NCBI RefSeq assembly: GCF_050947875.1 | Contig: NC_134576.1 | Location: 54,564,255 to 54,628,254, forward strand | DNA from: Dermacentor variabilis | Taxonomy: Eukaryota > Arthropoda > Arachnida > Ixodida > Ixodidae | Length of the DNA: 64,000 bases | Direction: 5' to 3' | Position numbers and translations under genes: made by a program | The notes under the pieces: generated by a model | What the model was told of the DNA's origin: nothing | Databases searched by the model: none | The model's input: the letters and a program-made list of their open reading frames with translations, nothing else | Shown here: piece by piece, positions 33,928 through 45,200 of the stretch | How positions within the stretch are numbered: the first letter of the stretch is position 1 | Layout of the letters: each line of letters starts with the position of its first letter

Positions 33928-35055
33928 TCAGTTTGGCATTGCTGTTGTTTCCATCCACTGTGTTTTGTCAGTGTTGAACCTTAGCTGTTCGTTTCCTGCA
34001 ACTTGGCAGCAGATGTCGAGCTGGTGTTGGAGGTCAGCTGCGGATTCTGCGAGCAGCACAATAGCGTAAGCGAATGCCAGACATGAAATTTTGGTGTATT
34101 CTTGCTTCTCAGTCGTTATCGTGGACAGGTGGAGGCCTAGTCCCTCATTACCTAATCTTTGGAGGAGTTTTGTAATGTATATTTTAAATAATGTTGGGGA
34201 CAACGGGCATCCTTGTTTTAGTCCTATCTTTTGCTCGACTTTCTTCGGCCTTAGTTGTAGTGTATGCACTGTTGTGTCATCTGTGTATAAGTTCTTGAGC
34301 AGGTCTACACTTTTACAATCTTGTACAATGTTCAGTAACTTTTGCCAAAGCCTCGAGTGGAGAACACCGTCATAGGCTCTTTCTATATCAAGGAAAGCCA
34401 AATACAGCTTCGATATTTCCTTAATTTTCATCTCCATAGCTTGGGTGAGAGTGAATATATGATCACTTGTCTTGCAGTTTGGTATCAAGCCGTTTTGAGA
34501 CGGTGAATATGTTATTTGAGTCACAGAACTTTTGTAGTCGTCGGTTGAGGATTGCGCTGAAGAGCTTTTGTACATTGCTCAGCAAGACATCGGACGGTAG
34601 GAATTTAGTTGTTCAAGTGGTTTTCTTTTGTCGTTGTTTATAAGGGTCACTTTTGCCCCTTTACGTGCTGGTGGGATTTGACCCGAATCAAGAATGCTGT
34701 GGAAGTAGTGTTCAAGTCCCTCTCTTGCTTTTGTCTTTAGTGTTTCTAGGAATTCGTTGGGGATATCATTGGGGCCTACTGCTTTTTGGTTTTTAAGGTC
34801 ACTGATGCTTCGTTTCACTTCTGTTGTGGATATTGGGTTCAGTATGCTATGTTCACTCTTTGTGTTGTTCATCTTATCAGTCGCTGTGTTTGATTGTTGT
34901 AGTGTGCGATCTTGTGGATTGTCTTGGAGTGTTTTGAAGTGTGATGCCAGGTATGTTTCCATCTCTTCCTGTGTTTTCAAGACAAGCCCAGAGGTAGTGT
35001 CTAAAGCAGTTGTTTTCGTTGTGGTCTCTTTTGGTTGCAGGGAGTCGATATACAT
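33928..35055 (-). pseudogene. LINE reverse transcriptase remnant with lost catalytic aspartates
   Basis: Two frames (35055-34579 and 34575-33928) together cover RT blocks: KNQKAVGPNDIPNEFLETLK, PPARKGAKVTLI, LYLAFLDIERAYDGV, KIGLKQGCPLSPTLFKIYI. The catalytic box reads LAFAYAIVLLAES where active enzymes have LAFADDIVLLAES, so both Asp are gone (D to Y and D to A). The sequence ends soon after. Confidence 0.82.
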
Positions 35056-35699
35056 CCAGAACCTTTGACTGTATAATGTTTTTGTTTCCTTATTATGTGG
35101 CTTTCTTGTTGCTTGAAGGTGGCGTCGACTTTTTTGGCTACCAAGTGTTTAACCTTTCGCTTCTGGTTTAAGTATAGGCTTGCCAAGCATTGGATTTCTC
35201 AGTGGTTTCCTTTTTATTTGTGTGGCGGTGTAGTCTGGATAGTCTTTTGCGTTTTGATATTTCTTTTTAACTTCCTTGTCGAACCAGGGTGCTGGTGGTG
35301 TTCGGGTCATCCCTTTTGTCTTGCCCAGAGTTTTATCTGCCACTTGTAGACATTGTTCTATGTACTCTTCATAGGGCAGGGTGTTCCATTTTTTTCTTTT
35401 AGCTGTGATGCGAACTCTTACAATTAGTCTTTGTCTCTCATCTTACAGTGTCTTGCTGTGTGTGTTGTCTTTTTGTTTTGTGTGCGAGGTGTAGTGGTAC
35501 CTAGAAGTATTTTAGTTCTATTGTGGTCGCTACCACAACTGTCTGTTTTGTCTTCGTCGACGTGCATTGATTTTATTTGTGTGTGTTGTGTGGTGGCGTA
35601 GTTGTTGTAAACCACATAGTCAATGGCTCATTTTTGAGTGTGTCGTGCCCACGTGTAGGCGCCTCGGCAGATTTCGTCTAGGTTCGCTACGGACAGGTG

Positions 35700-36085
35700 G
35701 CATTCTTCCACTAATTTACGGAGCCCATTGCATCCTTTTCTCTGCCTTCAAGCTCTGTTATATGGCAGCTGAAGTAGCCCAAGAGGAAAACAGTGTGTCC
35801 ACTGTATTTTTGTTGGATATCCTTAGTGATGCATTCAAATATTTTTCTATTCCATTCCTCTTCTTCAGGGGCTGTAGCCATGTATATCACGCATAGATAT
35901 ACGCTGCGTTTCTCTATTTCTAGTTTTACCCACATGTGTTCTTGGCAGGATACTCTCCAGTATAGATTTTCTGGGTGACGTGTGCAAGAACTCCAACTCC
36001 TCCTCCACGTTTGGTGCCCCTTTTTTTATTTTGGCCATACCATTCGAGACCGTTGTGTTTATAGGGTTCCTCATCATCTCTAAGT
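35700..36085 (-). pseudogene. LINE endonuclease remnant (EEP family)
   Basis: The frame at 35935-35711 reads KLEIEKRSVYLCVIYMATAP, EEEEWNRKIFECITKDIQQK and VFLLGYFSCHI. The active-site element, normally GDFN, reads GYFS. The preceding part (35865-36077) is in a different frame. Confidence 0.72.
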
Positions 36086-36394
36086 TGTTTCAGTTAGCGC
36101 GTATAAATCAATTTTCTGCGGGCTGATTTGACGTTGGACTTCATCCCATTTCAGTCTGCTGCCACCTTGCATGTTTAGTAGGCAGAGGGATATGATCTTT
36201 TGTTTGTCTGCCAGTTTTATTTTGTGTTTTCTTTTGGGTACAGTGGGTGTTTGGATATTGTCGGGGGATTGTGATTCTGCGTGTTGTCCTGCCTAACTCG
36301 ATCCTTTTCTGTCTTATTTACAGGTGACTTCATGTTCAGCCGAGCGTTGCTGTCTTCATGTCTTCACCTTGAGTAGCCTGTTGGCTGTGTTCTG

Positions 36395-37853
36395 TTGTCC
36401 TTTTGTATCTGTGACACTAGTGGCAAGAATTTTTGTTGTTTTGCTTTAATGAGTCATTTTACCAGTGGCGTATTGTTTGGCCTAATTGGCCTAGTGCTGT
36501 TGACATTGCCTTCAATAGTGTCCTCACTGCCCTCAGGTCTGTACCGTTGGGGCGTCTGCGGTTTTGTGATGTGGTTGTGTGTTTGCGGGAGTGGTTTCCA
36601 AAAAAGGAGCTAATTTTTGGGCTAGTATGGAGCTCACGTGGTCTCCTGCTGCTTCAATATAGTGGATGTCGTTGAGGCTGTCTTCGTTGAGGTGATCCCC
36701 TGTGGCGAGAAATTCTACTCTGGGACCGAGTGTGGGACATACGTTATTGATTTGTTGGTTCCCTTTGCAACAAGCTGCTTCTGTTTGGTGGCCTCGTGAC
36801 TTCAGTTCTGGAATGGAAACTATGATGAAGTGGTGTTGGGGTGTCTTTTTGCTCCAGGATGTTAATTTCTCTGTGAGCTGTTCGATGGACCTTTCAACTC
36901 CTGTGTCACGTAGTGCATTAACAGTACCAACGTGTATTACTAGTTGGAGTCTGGTGTTAGAAGAGTCTGCGCCCGCAATTTCTCCTTCAGTTCGAAGAGT
37001 GTTTCGTGCGTAGTTGCTCCCGATTTCGTGGTTCTGCGGAGCCTCAGGGTATTGATTTTCTCGTAAAATGTGTTTTCAATTGATGAGCATTTGAGTCGCC
37101 AAGAATCACCGCCTGGTAACGCTGGCGTGGGCTCTTGCTGAGTTGCTTTTCTGAGTGGTTGCGGGTCTTTTTTTGGTTAAAGGAAGGTGCTGTTGGGCTG
37201 TATTCTCTCCATTTTTCCGTTCTTTTTCTTACCCACTTTGGTCCATGGGTCTGCACTTGTTTCTGGTTCTTCCTTTTTTTTGCGTTTTCTTGGTTTTCAT
37301 ATTGTGTTTCGTAGCTCCTATGACTGGGTGAGGGGGGGGGGGGTCCTGTTTTTCTAATAGCATTTTTTGTTTTTTTTTCAAGAGTTTCACAGTTTTTCAT
37401 TCGTGGGGTACTTTCTCTCTTGGTGATCCTTTCGAGCTTGGCTCGAAGCGCTGTCACCTCCTCTGACAGCCCTTCGGGTTGTTCGCATTCGGCTTTTAGC
37501 AACTGTAGTATTTCTTGTCGTTCTGTTTTGCCCTCGATCTCCGGTTTTTCCCACTGTGTTTTCCTACTCAATGTTTCGATGTGGAGGCTACACTCGGCCT
37601 TCACCTTTCTTTCTTGTTGCGCTATTATCGCATGAGGTGTAGAGATCTTCATGTAGAACTTGCACGTGAAGCTCTTACCCTGGGCCTCCTCCATGAAGCA
37701 GATTTGGGAGCCCTCCACGAAGAACAAGCTGTCGCAGCCCCCGCACTGAACCACTGGCTCGTCGTTCGTGGTCATCATCTTAGACTTGACGCGGTGTGGT
37801 CTGCCAATGTCGCTCCTCGCGTCCAGAGTCGGTGATAGGCGCGCGGCCGGCAC
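36395..37853 (-). pseudogene. LINE ORF1: zinc-finger-like, coiled coil and SGNH-esterase-like domain
   Basis: The first 269 codons (37853-37044) hold a Cys-rich PVVQCGGCDSLFF ... FTCKFYMKI segment, a charged coiled coil (LLKAECEQPEGLSEEVTALR ...), a basic linker, and YQAVILGDSNAHQLKTHF with the SGNH block-I GDS serine. After a frameshift, another frame (about 37010-36580) continues EGEIAGADSSNTRLQLVIHV then GTVNALRDTG (block-III-like) and near 36660-36710 DSLNDIHYIEAAGDH, a DxxH-like end. This matches LINE ORF1 proteins with an esterase domain (known in CR1/L2-type elements). Confidence 0.65.
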
Positions 37854-38135
37854 GCACTTGTTCGCCCCTCTCCCGAGGGCTATGGACGCTCCGTAGTCGA
37901 CTTAGGCCTAACACGCCGATGGGGCTCTAAGGCCTCGTCGCGAGCACTAATTCGTAAGTTGATACACACTTGTGGGTGTAATAGTCAGTCTTGGAGTACA
38001 AAAGACAGTCCGGAGCAGCCCTTGGACGCAGAATTAGCGCTCATTAATCCCGCGACGAGCACACAACGACACTCCACGCTCGCAGTGTCACAAGTTGTCG
38101 CCGGCTCGAGCGATGGTGACATGCTGCATGACCAA

Positions 38136-38465
38136 GCCGGCATAAAGCCCCTTAAACTTCGTAAAGTAGCGCCACGCTTTGAAGAATCCCGCCTCATACT
38201 CGAGCGTTCTGGTCGAGGCCGACGCAGCGTCGCTATTGGCCTAATAGCATCACGTGGGCCATCGCGCCGTGCTTCAGCGCCATTTTTGCTGGAGAAACGT
38301 CTACGGAGTGGCGAGGAGCGCATGTTGGTGCCGTTGCTACGCTCGAGCGGTGTAGGCGGGGCCACAGTCGAGGAGGTATCGTGAAAGAGAGGAGAAACGA
38401 GGAAGCGTGAAGGCGGAGGAGGGAAGTGTCGCTACTTTTCGAAGTTTAAGGGGTTTTAAGCCGGC
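38136..38465. mobile_element. MITE-like element with 36-bp terminal inverted repeats
   Basis: The left end 38136-38171 (GCCGGC-TAAA-CCCCTTAAACTTCG type) and right end 38430-38465 are inverted repeats over 36 bp with about four mismatches by eye. The 330-bp body has no coding motif. Bases outside the repeats do not form a clear target duplication (CCAA on the left, AGCG on the right). The superfamily is unknown. Confidence 0.72.
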
Positions 38466-41027
38466 AGCGTCCTGCGCGCCGAGGATTTCCGCGGATGGTC
38501 GTCCGCGGCAGTCGGAGTAACGCTTATTTCCGCAGACGCCGGAAGTCGGCGTCACTCCGTCATCGTGCCGGGCCAGATTCTTCTCTCTTGTTTACATTTC
38601 TCGCCTTCGGCGCGCTACCACCGGCGCAACCACGCCGTGCTGCGCGCCTTAGCAATCTGAACAACGGTCTAATCATGGTGTATTCCATCGCGATACAACC
38701 TATGGCAAGCCCATCTGCAGTTTATGAGAACAAAGACGCATGCTGGTCGTGGCTTCATTCGAATCGTTTCACTTTATTGAACACGTTTCGGGCAGCCACT
38801 CCCACCGGAGATGTGACGAGCCATAGCGGACCGTCGAACAGTCCTGCAGAGGAGAACATCACTGCGTGTTTAAATACACTGACCGCAACCTGAGGTATAT
38901 TGTTCTCACGGTTCGCGGAAACAAAGTTCTGCGGTGCAAAACAGTAAGCGCGTATGCATGCGGAGCGTTGACCAGGCCTGCTTACGTGCAGGCGTACGTT
39001 CTTCTGCCAAGTCTTGTTCACTCTTGCACCGCATACGCCAACCTTCACTTCCCTGCGCCCCTCGAGCACACACATAAGATTACTGCAGTAAAGGGGGTTC
39101 GTCCCTTTGTAACTCTCACCGGCCGCTTCTTTCCCATTCTTCCACATGGCTGTTTTACGTGCCGCAAATGAATCATCCGCTGTTAAAGGCAGGAACACTG
39201 AAGGGCTGTCACTGACGTGCAAGGTGTTTATTGCACATAATCTGAAGCACAGCAGTTTCCATCTGGGATGACACGTTGGCATAAATCCACCGAAGACGGC
39301 AAAATATCCCCACGTTGTCCTTCCTCCGTGGTATGGTGTACGGCGTTGCATACGCACTCGTTTCACGATTTTTTTATTTCTTCCAGTCCCATCTGGCCAC
39401 AACAACAGCAGCGAGGAACACAGTCTAGATAAGGTGGCGGAACAAAAACATGGATACTAACACAATCCTGCACACCCGACGCCTTTGCCACAGTACTAAA
39501 GCCACGGTGCAACACGCGTGAGCGCACACTACCATAACAACGGTGTCATTGTGGGCCAGGAACATGGCCGCTACAGCAAAAGAAAGGGAAAAAAAGAGAA
39601 ACAAAGAGAGAATACAATGTAGCTTTTTCCACACTTTCTCCTTGCGCGCGGAGGAGGTAGGGCCTCTCCTCAGTTTTTTTTCCTTCCTCCATGGTTTCAC
39701 TTCAAAACTCGTTCGTGTGCTGTGGTGTGGTGTGGTTTGGTGTGCTGCGCTGCGCCGTTGCGAACATGCACTATACCTATTTTAAGATTGTGGCTAGTGT
39801 CATCTCTAACCAGTCTGCTTTGCTGGTAGCCATTTCATGCTTGCGTCTACGCTCGATTACGCGAGTGCCATAATTTTTTTCTGATAGCGTGTCACCACCG
39901 ATGTATAAGTCGTCATAAACCATGCCGCAAGCAACGGCAACGCTGTATATCATTCATGTCTTCCAGCAGTAGTGGATTTCGGCCGCATCAGGCATGAGAA
40001 TAGTTACAAAAACCAATCTGTTGACAAACCATATGATAGTGAAGAAGCCTAGTAGCTACCACATAACGTGGACAAAGGTGTGGATATGCTTGTGGAAGCA
40101 CGAAAGCCTCATCCAGCTCCTAACCGAATAGGTGAAGTTACCTCAGTACGCAACAAAGAATTGTTTCTTGAATAAATATGCACAAAATATGCAAAAAAAT
40201 GACGGCTTATTGAAAGAAGCGTGTTAGAGCACCGAGCACAGCATGAAGGTCAGGGAAACGTTGCTGTAGCACCTGACCCCTTGTCTGTTGAGATCAATTA
40301 TGACTGTGCTATCTGTGTTCAGAGCGCAAGAAAAAACAAGATACGGTCATCTCAGAACTCACAAAATGCGGACGGAGAACGGCTTGCTCTATGACACCCT
40401 TGATAGAGAGATGTAAGCGCAGAAGTATACACGGAAGCATAAAACGAAATCGAGGAGGAAATTGCTGAGATGCCAAGGGCCAAAGAACACAAGGCCATCG
40501 CGTTGGCTAAACATTGGTGAAATGGATGACACCTTTTTCAGAAGGAGAAGTACAGCACGGAAGAGGGGGCTCATTGCTACATGCCTGGTTTGGTAGTGCA
40601 GGCAGGAAGCTTACGACATTTTGAACAAACCACACACGATAAATATTACTTGAAGAATGCTAATAAAGGGTCGTATTGCAATATCCGCAAAACAGGGGTT
40701 GCCCCAAGAACTATAATATGAGTTTGTGTGTGTCGACAAAATAGACTTGCCAGCATTGTTTTGTGTTGCTTCAACACGGCGAATATTAGTCACATAAATA
40801 GTTCGCAACGATGTCGCCCGTGATATCATTTCTAGCTTTGCTTTGCGTGTGGCCTTGAGGAGGCATGCTGTTATCCTCACGCAGCTTTTTTTTATTGAGA
40901 GTGCTCGTTTAAGGTTTGCATTTCGAACACCGAATATAGGGTATTTAAAGTAACAGTAATTGCGAATAGATATGCATGCTATGAATGTTGCCGAGTTCTG
41001 GTAAAGCGTTTTCGCTAAAACCCTTTT
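38466..41027. other. Sequence without supported gene
   Basis: The 216-codon minus frame at 38755-39405 and 207-codon minus frame at 40611-41234 have no motif and the latter runs into an LTR-like repeat. I treat both as chance frames. Confidence 0.35.
39718..39985 (+). repeat. Interspersed repeat, second copy, extended
   Basis: Starts with GTGTGGTGTGGTTTGG and ACATGCACTATACC as at 20612-20790. It continues (39890-39980) into GTCACCACCGATGTATAAG and CGTCATAAACC, which match 24184-24330. The three loci together outline one longer repeat. Confidence 0.55.
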
Positions 41028-41655
41028 TGTGACGGGGGCTACTGTGATGAAGTGGACTCTTCCGCACGATGCATTCCCACCAATCCGACGCCACAAAGTG
41101 GACCACGTGACCCCACTGTGCCCGTGGGAGCGAACCTTGCGTGTGGTAGCGCACTCACCCGAACGTGGAAGCAGGAGGTGGCCGGTATCGCAAATGCCGC
41201 AAAGGAGCAAAATAGTCCACGTGGACAAAGACAAACGGAGCTGAGAAGGGGAGCACGGAAGACGCGTCGGCTTGGTCGGGCGTCAGCACTCGGAAGGCCA
41301 AGAACTGTGGGAGGCATACGGCGGCGCGCCAACAGCCCGAGGGGACCTCAAGGTGTCGCATCGCCCGCTCCCATCAGCCAGCAGACGCACAACAGTCCGA
41401 ACTAGCCTTCGAGCGACGCCGCCACGTGGACTTCATGACAAGAAAAATCGTGAGCGTGGTGTGCCCGTTCAAATACTGTGTAGGGACGCACCGTGTCCTT
41501 TTCTCATGTCCAATGCTTTCTGTTCTTGTAATTGTCGTTTTGTACTTGAATATATGTGTGCGCTCCGTACGTACTGCCATTTCTTCCTTGCTGCTCTCGG
41601 AGACGTCTCTGACTCCTAATACCAACCCTGCTACGGAAACCAAACCATAAATCAT
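41028..41655 (+). repeat. LTR-like sequence (right), apparently solo
   Basis: Homologue of 22736-23400 with indels in the middle. It ends near CTACGGAAACCAAACCATAA, and no primer-binding site or gag-like sequence follows. Consistent with a solo LTR or a strongly decayed copy. Confidence 0.55.
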
Positions 41656-41930
41656 GTTTCAAGAAGAAACACCAGCTACTACTTCTAATATTTCTACTGT
41701 CCGCTTCTAGATCAGTTCTCTATTCTTCATATGTGGCCACTGTAGTGGATCATCACTACCTACCCTAATTTCTTGCTCTGCCTCCCGCCTCTTGGCCAAT
41801 GCCTAGTTGTGGGTACAGGCCAAAGTTTGGAATCAGTATCGGCATTAGGAATCAGCCGGCCACGCGCTCATCGCCGGCCGTTGAACGTGAGTGTTAACCC
41901 TTTCTGCGCACAGGTGCTCTGCATACAGCC

Positions 41931-42232
41931 ATGGAGGAAGAGCACACCGCCTCCACACCCGTCGCTTCAGCCGCTGCCTTGGACGCCGCCGTTTCCCCTA
42001 CCACCGCCGCCACCGCACCTACCAGTGCCCCAAGTGAGGCTGCACTTTCTCCGCCCACGGAAGGACATGTCGCGGAGATATCGACCACCGGCGGCGGGGG
42101 CAGCTCTACCCGCCGACGCAGCTCCAAGCATCAACGCAAAGGCGGAAAGAAACACCAAGAGAAAGCGCTGGCATCGGACATCGACCAGTCACAGCCGCAT
42201 CAGTCACAGCAGCAGGTTACTGGCCCGGAGGG
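41931..42232 (+). CDS. M13 gene B: start-codon exon, Ser/Thr/Pro/Ala-rich cytosolic tail
   Basis: The exon starts with ATGGAGGAAGAG and encodes about 100 residues: acidic MEEEH, an Ala/Thr/Pro/Ser-rich stretch, then a basic patch (STRRRSSKHQRKGGKK) and a Gln/Ser-rich end (QSQPHQSQQQVTGPE). It has no signal peptide or transmembrane segment, which suits the intracellular tail of a type II protein. The donor is GAGGG|GTAAGC at 42233 (phase 2). The next exon (46990) restores Gly and stays open, and the one after that (50627) is the M13 anchor exon in the matching phase. Two AGs just upstream (near 41912 and 41927) suggest the 5' UTR may itself be spliced. Linking this exon to gene B rests on phase, similar composition and order, so it is an inference. 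Low complexity means the open frame alone is weak evidence. Confidence 0.55.
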
Positions 42233-45200
42233 GTAAGCCGTCGGTGACGGGTGTCGCCACCTATTCTTGACCAATAACTAAGGGCTGAATCTGTGACGTA
42301 GAGGGTACGGGCCGCCTGCAGCCTCGTAGCCGATGGCGACCTCTTTCTCAATAACTGTGTCAGCGGTTGTAGATGCATTTAAGTCTGTTTCTTTTATCCG
42401 GTGTTTGTGTGGCATCGGTTGTTCAAAATAGAAGTACTAGAATTTCAATGAAGTTGCCAGAGCATTAGTAAATGTCTAGGTGTGTGGATACACGCTATTA
42501 AAATATGTACATCTATTGACATAAATTATAAACGTACCCTACTTAATGACGAAAAGCGGGAAATTGCAACAGTGTGGTTCCGTGAGCCTTAGCTTGTACG
42601 CGATTGATGTGAACTGTAAGACGTAGGAACTTGAGCATTTTTCACAATTATGGTGTGGAGTAAAAACATGAGTCTTTGCGAGAACGTATGACAAATGTGT
42701 CCATTGCCCAGCGCACTCTTCTGATGTGTTCATGATGACCGTTGAAATCTATGAAGGTGAACTAGTTTATCCTGGTATGCACGACTGGTGTTAACAGCCA
42801 TATCGGACATACCAGAAAAGTCCTTTTATGCTATTTTTTCCACGAAGTTGAGAACCGCTTTCCTACCTCGAATATACGCGTTGACGTTTCCTGGTGCCGG
42901 AAAGCCTGGTAGTATGCGGTCTAACCGACACAACCAGGAAACGGCTTCGGCAGCAACGAGGATGGAGTGGCTCAAGGGCAACAGAACCGCACTACGACCT
43001 GCACACGCGTCTGCGAAACGAAACAAGTCAGCTCATTGTAGCAAATCGGTTCAACGCGCCGGCGCTATGCGTGCTGCATGCATGGCCAGGGTGAAGAACA
43101 TCAACGACATGCCCAGGGCGCGCAGTGAAGAGATGGCGGGACAGACGAAGTCTCTGTCGCTGACTATGAACGTAACGCCAGAGCTATTCTGTCTTTAATG
43201 TGCCATCTCATACAGCTGTTACAGCCCGGCTTCGGTTACTCTGCCCCCTTCGTGCCATAACTAATTGAAGCGCCACCGCTCAGCAGGAGAGGAGCTAACT
43301 TCCCTTCTCGATTGCTACCTCCTCTGGCTACTTATATGAATTTTTATATGAACCCAGGGTCCGCGGACTGAAAACCTTATCCTGCGATGCATCGACTTCT
43401 GGTACGACCTCAGGATTTCATGCCCTCTACGACTCCTGAAGGTCGGCCTCCACACTCTTAGGATTCCGAATATCGACTCCATTGACCCCAGTGAAAGCGC
43501 ACAGCAGCGCCGCCCTTTCTGGGTGGCGTCCAGGAAACATCAACTTAAAGCACTACTTAATACACTTTCTGCGATAGCAACTACACGGAAACCCCAGGCA
43601 CATTCTGCCATCACCGACGTCGTCGTCGTGATGTGCCGTATAAAGACCAGGAGCGATAACGTTGCCACGCGCCGCATGCTGTATGTGCGAGTCAAAGTGG
43701 ACGGGGGTGAGCTGACGATGGCGGCTGAATCTCGCGCGCGAGGAAGGGAAGCGGGCAGGAAGCGCACCGTCTTCCGTCGTGCGCAAGGCACCGGGGGGGG
43801 GGGAGGGGACAGGGGAGGGAGGAGGGGGCGTTTTACTCTGGCGGCTGGTGCGTATGACGCGACCGCGCGGGCCCTATCTTGAAAGCGATCCGCGATGGAG
43901 ACAGAGTTTACGGCGTTATCGCCGCTTAATATGGTTCGCTTTGAAGCGAGAGGCTGCATGAATCAATTCGTTCGCTTCTGCTGCCGCGATTTCTCACTCC
44001 ACCGTCTTGACAGTAATTTTCCACGGTCATCGAGTGGTGTGTGTTCATGTTTGCGTGTGCGCGCGTTACCCGTTGTTGGTTAATTCATTTAGTAAGCGAA
44101 TATTTACTAGGTGGTTATACGGCTGATAAAACTCGTATCCTTACTTCGTATAGATGTATAGTAATTTTCTATAGCAATCGATGCTTCGCCTTTCGGGCGA
44201 AATTCCAACTTTCGACTACGCCGGTGGCCCAACCATCTAAGGTATACAAGCTACGTGTGCATGGTAGCCTGGTGCCACCAAAATTCTGACCAATCTCTTC
44301 GGCAACGCAAGAATAATGGAATGGAAATACTTTTCGAATCTTCAAATGCTCAGACCATCGTGGCGCTGTGGGCCACTTCCCGCGCACCGGGCCAATCAAC
44401 GTGAGAGGTATCAAGGTAGTTGGATGATCGTAGCTTTCATTGTTTGCCGCGATCGCCGAGATGGTCTAAGGTCATTCCAAATCACATCGGTGTGGAACAG
44501 CACCAATGGCCACGGCCACACTGGAGCTTAAGCACTGTTCTCGCGTTCTAGCGCAATTGTGACTGGTGAAACGACATTGCCTCCAGCCAAAAGGCGATGA
44601 CGTCGCGACGTCAAAGAGAGCCTTGACAGTTATTGAACTGTCTGTGACTGGAAAAGCCGTGAAAAAATTTATCGACAACGATTGTCAATGTAAGCGAATA
44701 CCCGAGCGCTGCTAGAAAGCTATTCGCTTCATCAAAATAATGCTACGCTCGTAAGCTTCTACTTCCTGCCGCAAGGATACTGAGACCGCACTTTTATCGC
44801 AGCGTAAATCCGTAGAGAACAGAGCTGTTAATCAGTGGTGGTAGCATATACATACAAACCGATTCATGTGCATTGTCTTCAGCGGTGCGAATGCAGTAGT
44901 GGAAGGCGACTGCCATCTTCATCTGACGGAGCGTTCTCCCACAGTTTCCTCGTGGGGAAGGGTGGCAGGAGGATATGAGGGCCGTCCTGCCCGAACGCTC
45001 CACCGTGGGTGTTCAGACGCCACGGAACCCTGATGTGACCGCACGTGCGTTTCAGAGAACTCGGCGACGAACCCGCACGCGGCACGGTTCACGGCGCGCT
45101 CGGCCTGATCGAAAGTGCGTGTCCTTTGCCATGGGCGGTGTCAATCTATGGAGGTTTAAAAAAAATAAAATTCTGGCAGTTTCGCCCGAAGCACTGACGG

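Larger units (their letters stand above)
33900..37860 (-). mobile_element. Decayed LINE with esterase-like ORF1, endonuclease and RT
   Basis: Minus-strand non-LTR retrotransposon of about 4 kb. ORF1 (37853 down to about 36395), an EEP-type endonuclease (about 36080-35700) and RT (about 35055-33928) follow in the expected order. The RT stops shortly after the catalytic box, so the 3' portion and tail are missing where the element meets the outer Ty3/gypsy remnant. This is unusual, because LINEs normally lose the 5' end. The clade is not assigned. Confidence 0.8.

Noticed and set aside
38755..39405. 216-codon minus-strand open frame
   Set aside because: No motif, no splice or paralogue support, and a competing plus-strand frame overlaps. 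Treated as chance.
40611..41234. 207-codon minus-strand open frame
   Set aside because: No motif, and its start lies within an LTR-like repeat.
43523..43960. Overlapping frames on both strands as a gene
   Set aside because: High GC makes all frames open, there is no domain, and plus and minus frames are equally good.
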